NCBI GenBank assembly: GCA_036785325.1
Contig: JAXIVH010000072.1
Coordinates: forward strand, 836,501-900,500
DNA length: 64,000 nt
Reading direction: 5' to 3'
From: Urophycis tenuis
Taxonomy: Eukaryota > Chordata > Actinopteri > Gadiformes > Phycidae
The notes beneath the pieces were generated by a model. That model was not told the origin of the DNA. It worked only from the letters and a program-made list of their open reading frames with translations, and did not search any database. Positions 1 to 13,716 of this stretch are shown here, piece by piece (positions within the stretch are counted from its first letter, which is position 1; the number at the start of each line of letters is the position of its first letter). A program made the translations under genes and the position numbers.

Positions 1-566
1 TTGTAAATTGGTGGTCAATTTTGGCCTGGTAGACTTTCTGCCACCTCCATTGCTATGTAAACCCGAGCTGTCGATGTCCCGGCAGTTGCGTGAGATGGGG
101 GAGGTGTTGATAAAGTGCACTGTTGTGTGACCCACAGCCGGGAGATTTAAAACCAGGAAACAGCTGATCACAGCAGTCAGTTCATCACTTCTTCCACACA
201 CAGCATAAAAAACCATAGCAACTGCACTCACGACTGAAGAGATCCAAAAATGTGCAGCGCATCAGACCTCAGTGTTTCAGTGTTCATTGTTGAAACTGAC
301 ACTGATGTCACAGGGCTAAATACTTTTCAAATGCATATGTTGTACATCACTTTTCACGCCCAACTTTGTGCTTCATGTCACGTCACATGTCCACCTACCC
401 CAGTGGAGGCTTTTTTGAAAAGAAGGAACATTTCACCTCCAGTTCACACTGACAAGACGGCAGATTGCAGCCTTTACCTGGGTGCAAATGTGGCGCATTT
501 TCTATCTGAAAACGGCTTCTGGGACATGACATTGCGGATCCGAGCAGCACACGCGAGATCACCTAC
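1..566. other. left-edge stretch without identified gene
   Basis: No SLC22 exon 8 could be found on the minus strand. A plus-strand open frame of 114 codons (250-594) matches nothing I recognise, overlaps slc22a31 exon 7 and is probably spurious. Confidence 0.4.
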
Positions 567-781
567 ACAGTGTGAGTGCCAGCAGGAGCAGTGACGACAG
601 CCCGGTGATGATGGCAGACAGAAGCAGGATGCTGCGACGGCCGCAGCGGTCGACGGACAAACATAGGAAGAGGCAGCTCAGAGCTCCGGTGACGACCCTC
701 AGGAAGTAGGTGAAGTAGAAGTTGGTGGAGAAGCTGTGCAGGTTCCTGGTGAAGCAGTACTGGATCCCTGTGCCAATAAAG
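567..781 (-). CDS. slc22a31: slc22a31 exon 7
   Basis: 215 bp, the canonical SLC22 exon-7 length as I recall it, phase 2 to 1, acceptor TACTCCAG, donor GTAGGT. It encodes FIGTGIQYCFTRNLHSFS, TNFYFTYFLRVVTGALSCLF, CLSVDRCGRRSILLLSAI and ITGLSSLLLLALTL (TM8, a GRR loop and TM9). The next exon was not found in positions 1-566. Confidence 0.82.
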
Positions 782-3700
782 CTGGAGTACTTTGGTAAAT
801 AAACTACAAGTTATATACCTAATGAACAGCTCAGACGCATTTTGAAAAGATTTACATTATAGATTAACATTAATTCACTATAAAATAAGGTCCTTTAAAC
901 CAGTGCTGGGCTTTATCCTATAACTTTGGAAGTCAGATTTGAGAAAAGTTGGCTATGGATGGCTTTAAAAAGTTGAAAGTTGATTAAAGATGGCTTTAAA
1001 AAAAATATGTAGCTGAAGAAGAGGATGCTCACAGGGTGAAGCTGAGAATCAGACAGTTCCTCCAGACGACACAGGTCTGTCGGAGCTCCAGGACTGTGTG
1101 GAACTCTGGCTGGCAGTCATCTCCATACACAGAGTCTATGTCTGAGGGAGGGACGGACAGAGAAGAAGAGACACAACAGTTAAGACAAGAGAGAGTGATC
1201 TTAAACAGATGTTTATTTCTAATCTTCCAATACTTTCTCATAGAGAGAGAGAGAGTGTATGGGTGTGTTCACCAGCCAATAGGCGTTCCCCCGGATGAAT
1301 CTCGTCTTGGAGACGGAGTGCATTCCTGGAGGAGAACATCAGTAGGGACCTCTTGGCCTGAACAGGCTGGGAGGTGGACAGCAGCCAACGTGGAGACTCT
1401 GGAAACACTGACTCACAGCTGAGGAGGCATGAAGCAGTAGGAAGGAAACAGGAAACAGGAAGTAAAATAAACAGGAAACAGTGGTGAACAAGAAATAGTT
1501 TGAGTAGTCAGTTTAGGTTTTCAAGGAGAAATAGATTTTAAAAAGCAGTATTTGTGATAGAAGATTAATTATTGCTAAAAAGCTAATTCTTAGCTACGCT
1601 TCCCGACTAATGTTAAGCTTCTTTGTTAATGCGAGACTAGGCTAGTTAGTGCGAGCAAGGGCTGACCACCAGTAGGAGAGCAGCAGGATGAGGGGCAGCG
1701 TGGCGACGGCCTGGAGAATAGGCCAATCATGGCACAGGATGGCGACACCTGGCAACAGTAGCTCCGCTCCCACGCCGAATAACCCAGCGAGCATGGAGAC
1801 CATGAGGCGATGTGGAGGGTCGCATACCTCCAGCCCTGAGGAGAGAGGAGAGAACAAAGAGGAAGATGAGAAGGGGAGAGGAAGTAGAGAGAGTAGAGAC
1901 CAGAGAGAGGAAAGAGGGAGACCACATCCCACACAGATCAAGTTGGTCAAAGAAGAGCAAACTCAGAATATTTAGTTAAAGGTGACACAGGATTATTATT
2001 TATAAACATAAAAACCAAACTACTTTAAGGAAGCCGGGGGGTGTTATCCCCGTGGTTACAACCCATGGCCATATGTTTTTTTTAAGATAGTAACGCTTTG
2101 TATGAAGGTCATAAATAGTGATGTGTATATGAAATGTGACAGACACCTTGGCATTATACTATAAGCGTCTGATAATAATAGTTAGCACTATTACTTCAAA
2201 AGATAAATGACTATCTAGATAAGTGAACCTCAATTAGCCTCACTCCCACTCGTGAGGCTAATTGTTACCACTGCTTATGTCACTGCTTATTGAAACAATA
2301 TAATCAAGTTGTTAAAGATCCATCCATCCATGTCTGCCGCTTATCCGGGGTCGGGTCGCGGGGGCAGCAGCCTGAGGAGGGAAGCCCAGACTTCCCTCTC
2401 CCCAGCCACTTCGTCCAGCTCTTCCGGGGGGATCCCGAGGCGTTCCCAGGCCAGCCGAGAGACATAGTCCCTCCAGCGTGTCCTGGGTCTTCCCCGGGGC
2501 CTCTCCCGGAGGGACGTGCCCGGAACACCTCCCCAGGGAGGCGTCCAGGAGGCATCCTCACTAGATGCCTGAGCCACCGCAACTGGCTCCTCTCGATGCG
2601 AAGGAGCAGCGGTTCTACTCTGAGCCCCTCCTGGATGACCGAGCTTCTCACCCTATCTCTAAGGGAGAGCCCGGACACCCTGCGGAGGAAACTCATTTCG
2701 GCCGCTTGTATTCGCGATCTCGTTCTTTCGGTCACTACCCACAGCTCGTGACCATAGGTGAGGGTAGGAACGTAGATTGACCGGTAAATCGAGAGCTTCG
2801 CTTTTCGGCTCAGCTCCTTCTTCACCATGACGGACCGGTGCAGAGCCCGCATCACTGCCGACGCCGCACCGATCCGTCGGTCAATCTCCCGCTCCATCCT
2901 CCCCTCACTCGTGAACAAGACCCCGAGATACTTGAACTCCTCCACTTGAGGCAGAATCTCCTCCCCGACCCGGAGAGTGCACTCCACCCTTTTCCGGCCG
3001 AGAACCATGGCCTCGGATTTGGAGGTGCTGATCCTCATCCCAGCCGCTTCACATTCGGCTGCGAACCGCTCCAGTGAGAGCTGAAGGTCACGGCCCGATG
3101 AAGCCAACAGGACAAGATCATCTGCGAAAAGCAGTGACGCAATCCTGAGGCCACCGAACCATAACCCCTCAACGCCCTGGCTGCGCCTAGAAATTCTGTC
3201 CATAAAAGTTGTGAACAGAATCGGTGACAAAGGGCAGCCCTGGCGAAGGCCAACCCCCACCGGAAACAGGCTCGACTTACTGCCGGCAACCCTGTACTCC
3301 TGGTGCTCTGGCACCGGGAGTACAGGGACCCGATGGCCCGTAACAGCGGGCCCGGTACCCCATACTCCTGGAGCACCCCCCACAGGGCTCCCCGAGGGAC
3401 ACGGTCGAACGCCTTCTCCAAGTCCACAAAGCACATGTAGACTGGTTGGTCAAACTCCCATGCACCCTCGAGTACCGCGCCAAGGGTATAGAGCTGGTCC
3501 ACAGTTCCACGGCCGGGACGAAAACCACATTGCTCCTCCTGAATCCTAGGTTCGACTATCCTACGGACCCTCCTCTCCAGGACCCGCGAATAGACCTTAC
3601 CGGGGAGGCTGAGGAGTATGATCCCCCTGTAGTTGGAGCACACCCTCCGGTCCCCCTTTTTGAAGAGGGGAACCACCACCCCGGTCTGCCAATCCAGAGG

Positions 3701-6700
3701 CACTGCCCCCAATGTCACGCGATGCTGCAGAGACGTGTCAACCAAGACAGCCCCACAGCATCCAGGGCCTTTAGGAACTCGGGGTGGACCTCGTCCACCC
3801 CCGGGGCCTTGCCACCGAGGAGCTTTTTTACCACCTCGGCGATCTCAGCCCCGGAGATAGGAAAGTCCCCCCCCGAGTCCCCAGACCCTGCTTCCTCGGT
3901 GGAAGGCGTGTTGGTGGGATTGAGGAGGTCTTCGAAGTATTCCCCCCACCGATTCACAACGTCCCGAGTCGAGGTCAGCAGCGCCCCGTCTCTCCCATAC
4001 ACGGTGTTGACAGAGCACTGCTTCCCCCTCCTGAGACGCCGGATGGTGGTCCAGAACCTCCTCGAAGCCATTCGGAAGTCCTTCTCCATGGCCTCACCAA
4101 ACTCCTCCCACACCCGAGTTTTTGCCTCCGCAACCGCCGAAGCCGCGCCCCGCTTGGCCCGCCGGTACCCATCAGCTGCCTCAGGAGTCCCACGGGCCAA
4201 AAAGGCCGGGTAGGACTCCTTCTTCAGCTTGACGGCATCCCTTACCGCTGGGGTCCACCAGCGAGTTCGGGGGTTGCCGCCGCGACAGGCACCGACGACC
4301 TTACGGCCACAGCTCCGGTCGGCCGCTTCAACAATGGAGGCACGGAACAAGGTCCACTCGGACTCTATGTCCCCCGCCTCCCCCGGGACATGGTTGAAGC
4401 TCTCCCGGAGGTGGGAGTTGAAGCTCGTTCTGACAGGAGATTCAGCCAGACGTTCCCAGCAGACCCTCACAGTACGTTTGGGTCTGCCAGGTCTGACCGG
4501 CATCTTCCCCCGCCATCGGAGCCAACTCGCCACCAGGTGGTGATCAGTTGACAGCTCCGCCCCTCTCTTCACCCGAGTGTCCAAGACATGCGTCCGCAAG
4601 TCCGATGATACAACTACAAAGTCGATCATCGAACTGCGGCCTAGGGTGTCCTGGTGCCAAGTGCACATGTGGACACCCTTATGCTTGAACATGGTGTTCG
4701 TTATGGACAATCCATGACGAGCACAGAAGTCCAACAACAAAACACCACTCGGGTTCAGATCAGGGGGGCCGTTCCTCCCAATCACTCCTCTCCAGGTCTC
4801 ACTGTCATTGCCCACATGGGCGTTGAAGTCCCCCAGCAGAACAAGGGAGTCCCCAGAGGGGGCGCTTTCTAACACCCCCTCCAAGGACTCCAGAAAGGGT
4901 GGGTACTCTGAACTGCCGTTCGGTGCATAAGCACAAACGACAGTCAGGACCCGTCCCCCCACCCGAAGGCGGAGGGAGGCTACCCTCTCGTCCACCGGGG
5001 TGAACCCCAACGTACAGGCACCGAGCCGGGGGGAAATAAGCATTCCCACCCCCGCTCGGCACCTCTCCCCAGGGGCAACTCCAGAGTGGAAAAGAGTCCA
5101 ACCCCTCTGAAGGACGCTGGTTCCAGAGCCCAAACTGTGTGTCGAGGTGAGCCCGACTATATCCAGCCGGTACCTCTCAGCCTCGCACACCAGCTCAGGC
5201 TCCTTCCCCGCCAGAGAGGTGACGTTCCACGTCCCCAGAGCTAGCTTCTGCAGCCGAGGGTCGGACCGTCCAGGTCCCCGCCTCCTGCTGCCGCCCAGCT
5301 CACATTGCACCCGACCCCTTTGGCCCCTCCCACGGGTGGTGAACCCATGGGAAGGGGGTCTCGCGTCGTCCCTTCGGGCTGTGCCCGACCGGGCCCCGCG
5401 TTGTTAAAGATGACACTCTAAAATATAGAATTTCCCAGGTAGACTTACCATATTTATACCAGGTAGTGCAAATAGAAAGCTCAATGACAGGTCATTTAAA
5501 ACCCGGCTCTTTCAGAAATTATTCAAATGGAAGGCGAAGAAAAAATTCCATATTAAAACACTCAAATTGGGTTTCGTCAAAGGTGCATAACATCAATGGG
5601 AAATCTCTGTACAGGCAGAAATATTATTTTATTTGTAGTAATACACTAAGTCACTCTACAGAGATGGCCCGCCTGGCAGTGACTGAGTCCCTTCGTGCTG
5701 CCAAGGCCTCTTCCCTCTCATTCGTACTTGCTCTCCTCAACCTATTTGCGGCATTCGACACTGTGAACCACCAGACCCTCCTCACCACTCTAGCTGATCT
5801 TGGCATTACTGACACTGCGCTATCCTGGTTCACATCATCACTGGTATGTGGACGAGACTCAACTGTTCTTCTCCTTCCCCCTCAGACACTGATTGCAACA
5901 CGCATCTCAGAATGTTTGGCAGACATAAGCACTTGGACAACTGCGCATCACCTCAAGCTCAATCTCACAAAGAATTCTCTTCATGAGCTTCTCTTCATAC
6001 CGGGGAAAGACTGCCCTCACAGGGACCTACTGGTCTCGGTAAAGGGCATCACACTATGTCCCTCACTGACCGCCAGGAACCTTGGCGTAATACTCGATAA
6101 CCAACTGTCCTGCACTGCAATCATCATTGCAGTGACCCGCTCCTGTAGATTTGCTCTTTACAACATCCGCAGGATCCGGCCATTCCTCACAAGGGAAGTG
6201 ACACAGCTCCTGACCCAAGCACTTGTCATCTCCCGCCTTGACTGCTGCAACTTGCTCTTGGTCGGACTCCCTGCAAACAAAATAAAACCTTTGCAGCTGA
6301 TCAAGAATGCCGCAGCACGCCTCGTGTTCAACCTACCTAAATTCTCCCACATGACCCCCCTCTTCCATGACCTCCACTGGCTCCCTGTAGCGGCTCGCAT
6401 CTAATTCAAGACAGGACTAGACTGGCCTGCAAAGCTGTTAATGGAACTGCCCCTACCTCCCTCCAAGCATTAGTGAAACCCCACACCCCTGCTCGAGCAC
6501 TCAACTACCTCAGCTGGTCGACTGGTACCTCCATCACTAAAAGGCGGAAAATGTCGGACAATGTCATCACATCTTCTCAGTTTTGGCACCACAGTGGTGT
6601 AACGAGCTCCCTGCCAATGTCAGGACTGCAGAGTCACTCCCCATCCCCAAGAGACTCAAGACTCACTTGTTTTGCATAACATCCATCCTCTACCTCTTAG

Positions 6701-9700
6701 CCAGATATGTTGTATACTAGCAATGGTTAACCTAGCAGTTGACATGCTTCAAACTTGATCTGGTGACTTGCTTACTGTATTAACCGCAATGAAGTGTTTC
6801 ACCTTCTTCTAGTCAAGGGGCGAATTTAGAAAAGAGCCTCCGTTAAGACTTTTGCTCACATGTCTGGGTAAAGCTTGAAAACCTATTTTTTTGTTAGAAG
6901 AAACCTATAGAATGAATTTTAGGGGAATTGTCATCTTGATTTTTTTTGCTGGTGACCACTAGAGGCGCTAGAATATTCAAATACTCAATTCAGGCATATG
7001 GCCAGTTTTGGTCAACCTGTACAATTTGTATGCATTATTATCAAGATTAAAAAATTGTATATCTAAGGAAATAGATAAAACAACAATAATCATATTTGAA
7101 TCATTGTTAATATTTTAGCCAATATTGGATACAAAATACCACTTCTTTATATATGTTTTTGACACAGAATGTCATAGAAAATGTGTTTATTCACACTTAA
7201 TAACAAAAAATCTTGACATATAATAAAACATTATATTTATTAACAATGTGAACTTTATTGTTTGCTATCAATGTTTTCACTGTGAAAGAACTTGCACTCA
7301 TGCCTCATTAAAATTACATTATTCCCTGAACAGTATGACAACGCTTGGTACTTCACAGACTTCCACTTTTCTTGTAAAAGCTCCTTCAACTCCTTCTGAG
7401 CTCTCCACAAGGGGAGTCCTGGGAAAAAATAGGCGGGGGGGTATCAGTAGAAGGTAGGCCTATTGTGGACACTGAATTATGTGACCACATCAATACAGTA
7501 CACATCTAGATAGGCTAGTTATAACAGTAAAGCTCCATACCTTCACCTCATGTGGGTCCGGTAGTTGGTCTCCTTGTTTGAGAGAGGGGGGAGCATCTCA
7601 ACTGGCTGGTTAATGAGACAAGCCTGCAGTGGGGAAATCAAAGAAAAAAAGTAAAATGTAGTCAGAGATAGATGAAAAGAGATAAATATAGGAGCACCGA
7701 GTGAAGAGAAAACGAGCAAGAGGCATAGAAAGGAAATTCCACTAACCTCTATGGGTACCGTCAATTTCCTCCTGGTCAAAGCAGTTGTTGCACCAAGCTG
7801 CACAGGCACATCCACATGCTCCACTGCGGTACATGCCTCTTCTGTCGCAGGAGCCTGGTACTGAACTGATTTCCTGTTTCTTTGCAGCCACAGATAGTCA
7901 GCTCCACAAATCTGGCCTGTTCATGCTCCTTGGGTAACAGCTGCAGGACCAGCATACCTTCCACTATGTGCCAACCACAGTTGATTGGAGAGGGTAACTG
8001 TGGATGGGTCATTAATGACTGCTTCCAAACCCTAGCTTGATAGTGGACTCTCATCATGTGTAGAGTCAAGGCATCCTTTGTAGGTGGTAGAGTATCAATA
8101 TTTGCTTTCTGTCAATGAACTTTGTGGATTGAGATGCTGGTTGATTTGGGGTCATACAATTTGCACACAAACTGTTCTGCCAAAGATAGAGTAGCTGGAA
8201 TTGGTAGTTCATCGTCACCAAAGTTGTGGAGAAGGTCAGGATCCTGCTGAAACACTCTCCATGCAGTCTTTTTACCTATGCCGGTGAACTGGCTGGCGGA
8301 GACACGTCCAGTTATAGCATGAAATGCTAACAGACCACTGAGGATCTCATTGGGCAAGTTGATTTCATGAACTTTGATGAAGCGTGGTTTCTTAGCTGTG
8401 CCGGCCTTCATCCATATTTCTTGGCTGAGTCGGTGTGCAAACACAAGGAGTAACATCAGTATATCTGTGTCTCTGCAATGGACAATTTGTCTCTGTTCCT
8501 GATCTCATGTTCTCTGTCAATCTGTTCCTGATGAGGAGCTTTGTTTCTCACACTTCTTCAGGAATGCAGTGTAACAAGATGGTATTTGCCTTCTGCTGCA
8601 ATCAAGTCATTGACCCCAGCAAGCCTGTATCTCAGTGCTGTGTCTTGTTGAGCAAGGCAAATTATCTTTTTAGAGACATCCAAGTCTCGGATTTCATGAC
8701 ATTTTTTGTCCCGAGGCTTATCTGCCTGACAGGAAAGGCATTTTTCCCAGTTGACTTTAGGCATGGAACTCCTAGTTGAGCGAGGTCGGCAGCTAGTGGC
8801 TGGTTCCTCCTCTTTATTATGGTTGGTTCCATGTTTGCTTTCAAATCGCTTCTTAAGACGGCTGACAAAAGTGACATTAGGAAAAGCAGCATGGCATGTT
8901 TTGTGCCATTTAAACTTTTCAGGCTTTGTGTCTAAGTTCTTCTGAATCCGTTCCAATGTATCAGCATACTTCTCATCTTTGTATTTAATACGTTCACTTG
9001 CTCTCAGTCTAATGCACTTAAGTCCATCTTCAGTTCCATTTCGTAGATCTTTATCTTTATTTTTTCCTTTTTTTTTTTTTTTAATTTGGTCATTTTGACA
9101 AATTAAGCATTTTCCCCCAAATAATATTTTATTCGAAAAAGCACCAACTGGTGCCATATTGAGTCAGCTGAAAATGTGGCGCTCTTTGTGTTTTTTTTGG
9201 ATACTGCTCCTACTTGTTTCATGCTGTATTGACTGTAAAGTAGATACAATTTCATCTTGTTTTTATTTAAGACAAACTTTTTCATCCAACTTTCTCATCT
9301 TTTACCAATGTGAAATAGGATGCAAGTCTATAACTCAAAAATTATGACTAGCTAGTAAGGTATATCTAGGCTAAACAACTTGAGTATTGTTGTTTAAACC
9401 CATCATTCATAAACCTATCATTCAGATACCTATCATTCATAAACCTATCATTCAGATACCAATCATTCATATGCCCATAATTCAGATACATATCATTCAG
9501 ATACCTATCATTCATAAACCTATCATTCATAAATCTATCATTCAGATACCTATCATTCATAAACCTATCATTTATAAACCTATCATTCATAACCCTATTA
9601 TTTGATACATATCATATCTGTGGTGGAGGGTCTGGCTACGGCTGGTGGAAGTTGGCTTCCAAGGTTTTGTGGCAAAGTCCGCTTTTGGACTCCTAATGGA

Positions 9701-12700
9701 GTTGGTGATGGCAGGCACTAAATGGTGAGGTTCAGAGGGAATTGTGAGGTGGTGGCATAGAGGGGTGTGTTTCCAGGACGCTGGAATACACATTGAAGCC
9801 TTCTTGAGGTGTCGTGGGCCTAACTTAACGAAACACCGGTGAAGGAAGGTGCCCACTTGATATCCCCAATGACGTGCGGCTTTCCGCATATACTTTACGC
9901 ATATCATAGCATACTCAATTAATCAATTAATCAATTGAAATGCTTGAGACTTGTTCTGGTGACTTTCTTACTGTATTAGCAGCAATGAAATGTTTCACCT
10001 TCTTATGACAAATGTACTCTTTGTAAGTCGCTTTGGATAAAAGCGTCTGCTAAATGCCCTAAAAAGCGCTTTGTTCAGGCTGCATTTGTAAATAAGAATT
10101 TGTTCTTAATTGCTTGCCTGGGTAAATAAAGGTGAAATAAAAAATAAAAAATAAATGTAAATTTATATCTCCATGTGTTTAGTAACATCTTGTCCTGATT
10201 GTTACTGAATGATATCATTCAGATACCTATTATAGCTATCTGTCATATCTATCGAAGTAGATATGTGCAGTTGTATCGGAACAGTTGTGTTTTGGATACT
10301 GATTTACCACTAAAGGGTCATAGCATTTAGTTTTCAAAAAGTGAAACAAGATTAAATATAAAGATTTTGAGTGTGCGACAAAGTATGCAGGAGTTATTAG
10401 CATTACGGGTTTTCTTGTTAAATAGCGCCACCTATAGGTGAGACATTAACGTGTCGCATAGAATATATCAATTTTCACCAGGCCTGAGAGATGTGCCAAA
10501 AAAAATTGAGTTTTCGTATATGTTCAGACAGTGAAAATCAACTTCAAAGATCCCCAACGGACCAAAAACAAAAGGGACCTCGTCCTGTTTCACAGGCTCG
10601 GTCCCTAAAAAACAAACGGTCTCCAAAACATAGATGTATCAAAGAATGCACACCAATTTATCATAATCCTCTCTTCCGCAAACTGCCATTCGCTACACTA
10701 TTTTACACTTGTAATAAAACGTGTGTGAAACTCCATTCAAATTGAATCCTAAATACATAGAAGAATTTGCTAGTCTTCACTGGCTATATGAGGTTCATCC
10801 GGGAGAGGGTTAAGCTTATTGTATAATGCCACGGTGTGTGGCACATTTCAAATACAACATCACTCATAACAATCAGACAGGACAGTAAAAGTATCATAAA
10901 TGGGCCATGGGGATAACACACCCTCTTTTTTATCTCAAGGTTTTCGAGTTATACAGCTAGATTTTGACTTGCACTTTAAATGAAAGATGATTCAATTTAA
11001 AACTTTTCTCTAGAGCTGTTTAGTTCTGGGCTACTGTAGAAACATGGTGGGCTCCATGAAGACTTACTACATCTAAAGGGCTCATTCTAATGGAGCAAAA
11101 AACAATCATTCATATTTTCATGGGATATACCAATTAAAACATATTTATGTTTATTTATTTATTTGTCTATATATTGTCAATATATTGTCTGCTTATAATC
11201 TATATCTGGCATGTCTGTTCTGATATATGCCTCAAAATTCTACACACTGCACCTTTAATTACTCTTAACTGAATAAAATAAAACTGTTAAACGGAAAATG
11301 TATAATAATAAGATGCATTGAAATCTGATCGCTCAGACCACATTAGCCTTGGTGGCAATAATTTCGGCTTCACCATCCCTTTAAAGAGCTTTTAGAAAAC
11401 AAAACACTCCCTAATTTGGAACTGTTGCAATTACTGAAAAGGGGGCTACTGTTTATACTAATCAATCACCAGCTGAAAATAAACAGCATAAAATGGACAG
11501 GAAATACAGTGAGTAGCAATGCCCTTGAAAACAAATTCCCTGAAATACACCCTAAAATGTTACCAAACATTTGTGGTTAACAAAATGCAACAGATCGTGT
11601 GGGGAAATTGAGAAATTAAAAATTCTTAACGCAGCGGATGTGTCGTTGTCGTGGCCCTAGCATTGTGAGGTAACATGTTATGTCTTCTGCACATTTGGAG
11701 AGTTGAGTTTGAATGGAATGGAATAAGTACATTTCTGACAAATGTACTTATTGTAAGTCGCTTTGGATAAAAGTGTCTGCTAAATGCCCTCAATGTAAAT
11801 GTAAATAAAACACTGAAGATACTGACGTGATCTTCTATTGTTCAAAAGAAAAATTGACCAATGACCCAATTCTCTTCGAACAAACACACACGCACATGCA
11901 TGCACACACACACACACACACACACGCACACACAAGCACACGCAAACACACACACACACGCACACACAAACACACACACACGCACACAAACACACACGCA
12001 CACAAACACACACACACACGCACACGCACACACAAACACACACACACACACACACTAGGAGCAGTTTTCCGGTCTATGGCATTCCTGTTTTTTTTCCCTG
12101 ACACTTTTCTGGCTAAACCTCTCTACACGACCACTATTCCTCTCTCTACACTACCTCTACACTACCACTATTCCTCTCTCTACACTACCACTATTCCTCT
12201 CTCTACTACCACTATTCCTCTCTCTACTACCACTATTCCTCTCTCTACTACCACTATTCCTCTCTCTACACTACCACTATTCCTCTCTCTACTACCACTA
12301 TTCCTCTCTCTACACTACCACTATTCCTCTCTCTACTACCACTATTCCTCTCTCTACACGACCACTAGACCACTAGAAGACAGAGGATATAATGGATGCG
12401 TGACCATACTAGAGCTGTACAATGTGGATCCTGGCTGGAGATGTAGCTACGTGTCAGATATAGGATGTGTTACATTGTTAGAGATGGTTAAGAGTATCAT
12501 TGGATGGATGTGTTACTGGAGATGTAGGAGGCCAGCAGCACCCCGGCCAGCGTGGCTCCCTGTGCGAGGCGCAGCAGGAGGAAGACCACGGGGCTGTTGG
12601 AGATGCAGAGGGCCACACCCAGCACACTGCTCAGACTGACAGACATCAGGAAGCCCCGCCGGCGGCCCACCCTGGAGAGACACATCCACAGTGCAGTCAG

Positions 12701-13675
12701 GAATAAGGATGTCAGTCAGTTACACTAGTAGTAATAACAACTAAATGTACCTATATAGTGCTTTTCAAGGTCCTCAAAACACTGAATATAGTGAGTGAGG
12801 GGGATATCACACCTCTTCCACTACCACTGGAGAGGTGAGAAATTAATGAGAGACCAGAGGACAAGCCAGGACACAGGGGTTAGCACCCCTACTCTGGCGT
12901 CGAGTGCCATGTGATCTGTCGTGACCAGGGGAAGTCAGGACCTAGGTTTAACATCTCAACCGAAAGACAGAAACTAACACCAACAAGCTGAGGTCCTCAC
13001 TTATTGTAGAAACAAAGTCCTCACCAGTCACACAGCGTCCCCAGAAGGATGTAACCAAGGATCCACCCGGTCATGAAACAGATGTGCTGCAGAGGAACCT
13101 TCCAGTAGTCGCCACACACCAGATCCCACTGCACAAGAACAGAGAAAGCCATCACATCAGATAGGAAGTAGCAGAGTACTACTGATTGCATAACTGGCTG
13201 GAGATTGTTACTGAACGAGCATGCTGTACATCTTCTCTAAGAACACATACCCACAGTTGTGTGATTTGTTGGAAAGTGAATCATGTCCCTGTGTGTTGCA
13301 TTAGCGAGTCTGCTGACAGCAATATTGGATTAAAGAAAGTACGCAGCTCTGGGTCAATGACTTCTGTTTCCTCCGACTCTCGCTCCCTCTCACTTAATTT
13401 CACTCTCTGTGGTTCTCATTTTCTCCCTCTCAATGTATTTCCATCTTACTGAATTTCTAAATCACGGAGTGATTTCACATACAGAGAGGGAGAGGTGCTA
13501 TAACTTTGTTGTTTGCTTGTACAACACCTGTAGGTGTAAACTGATAGTGTTTAACCTGGGATATGTTTCCATTAAGGAATAAACATTGGTGAACACTAGT
13601 GATGAGGAGCACTTTCCAGTTGAGTGCGAGGTGGGAGAGGATAAACATTTGAGCTGTCAAATGTCATCATTATTC

Positions 13676-13716
<41 letters not shown>

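Noticed and set aside
250..594. 114-codon plus-strand frame
   Set aside because: Overlaps slc22a31 exon 7 on the other strand and resembles no protein I know.
11780..12104. Cys/Val-rich and His/Thr-rich frames
   Set aside because: Direct translation of the (CA)n microsatellite.
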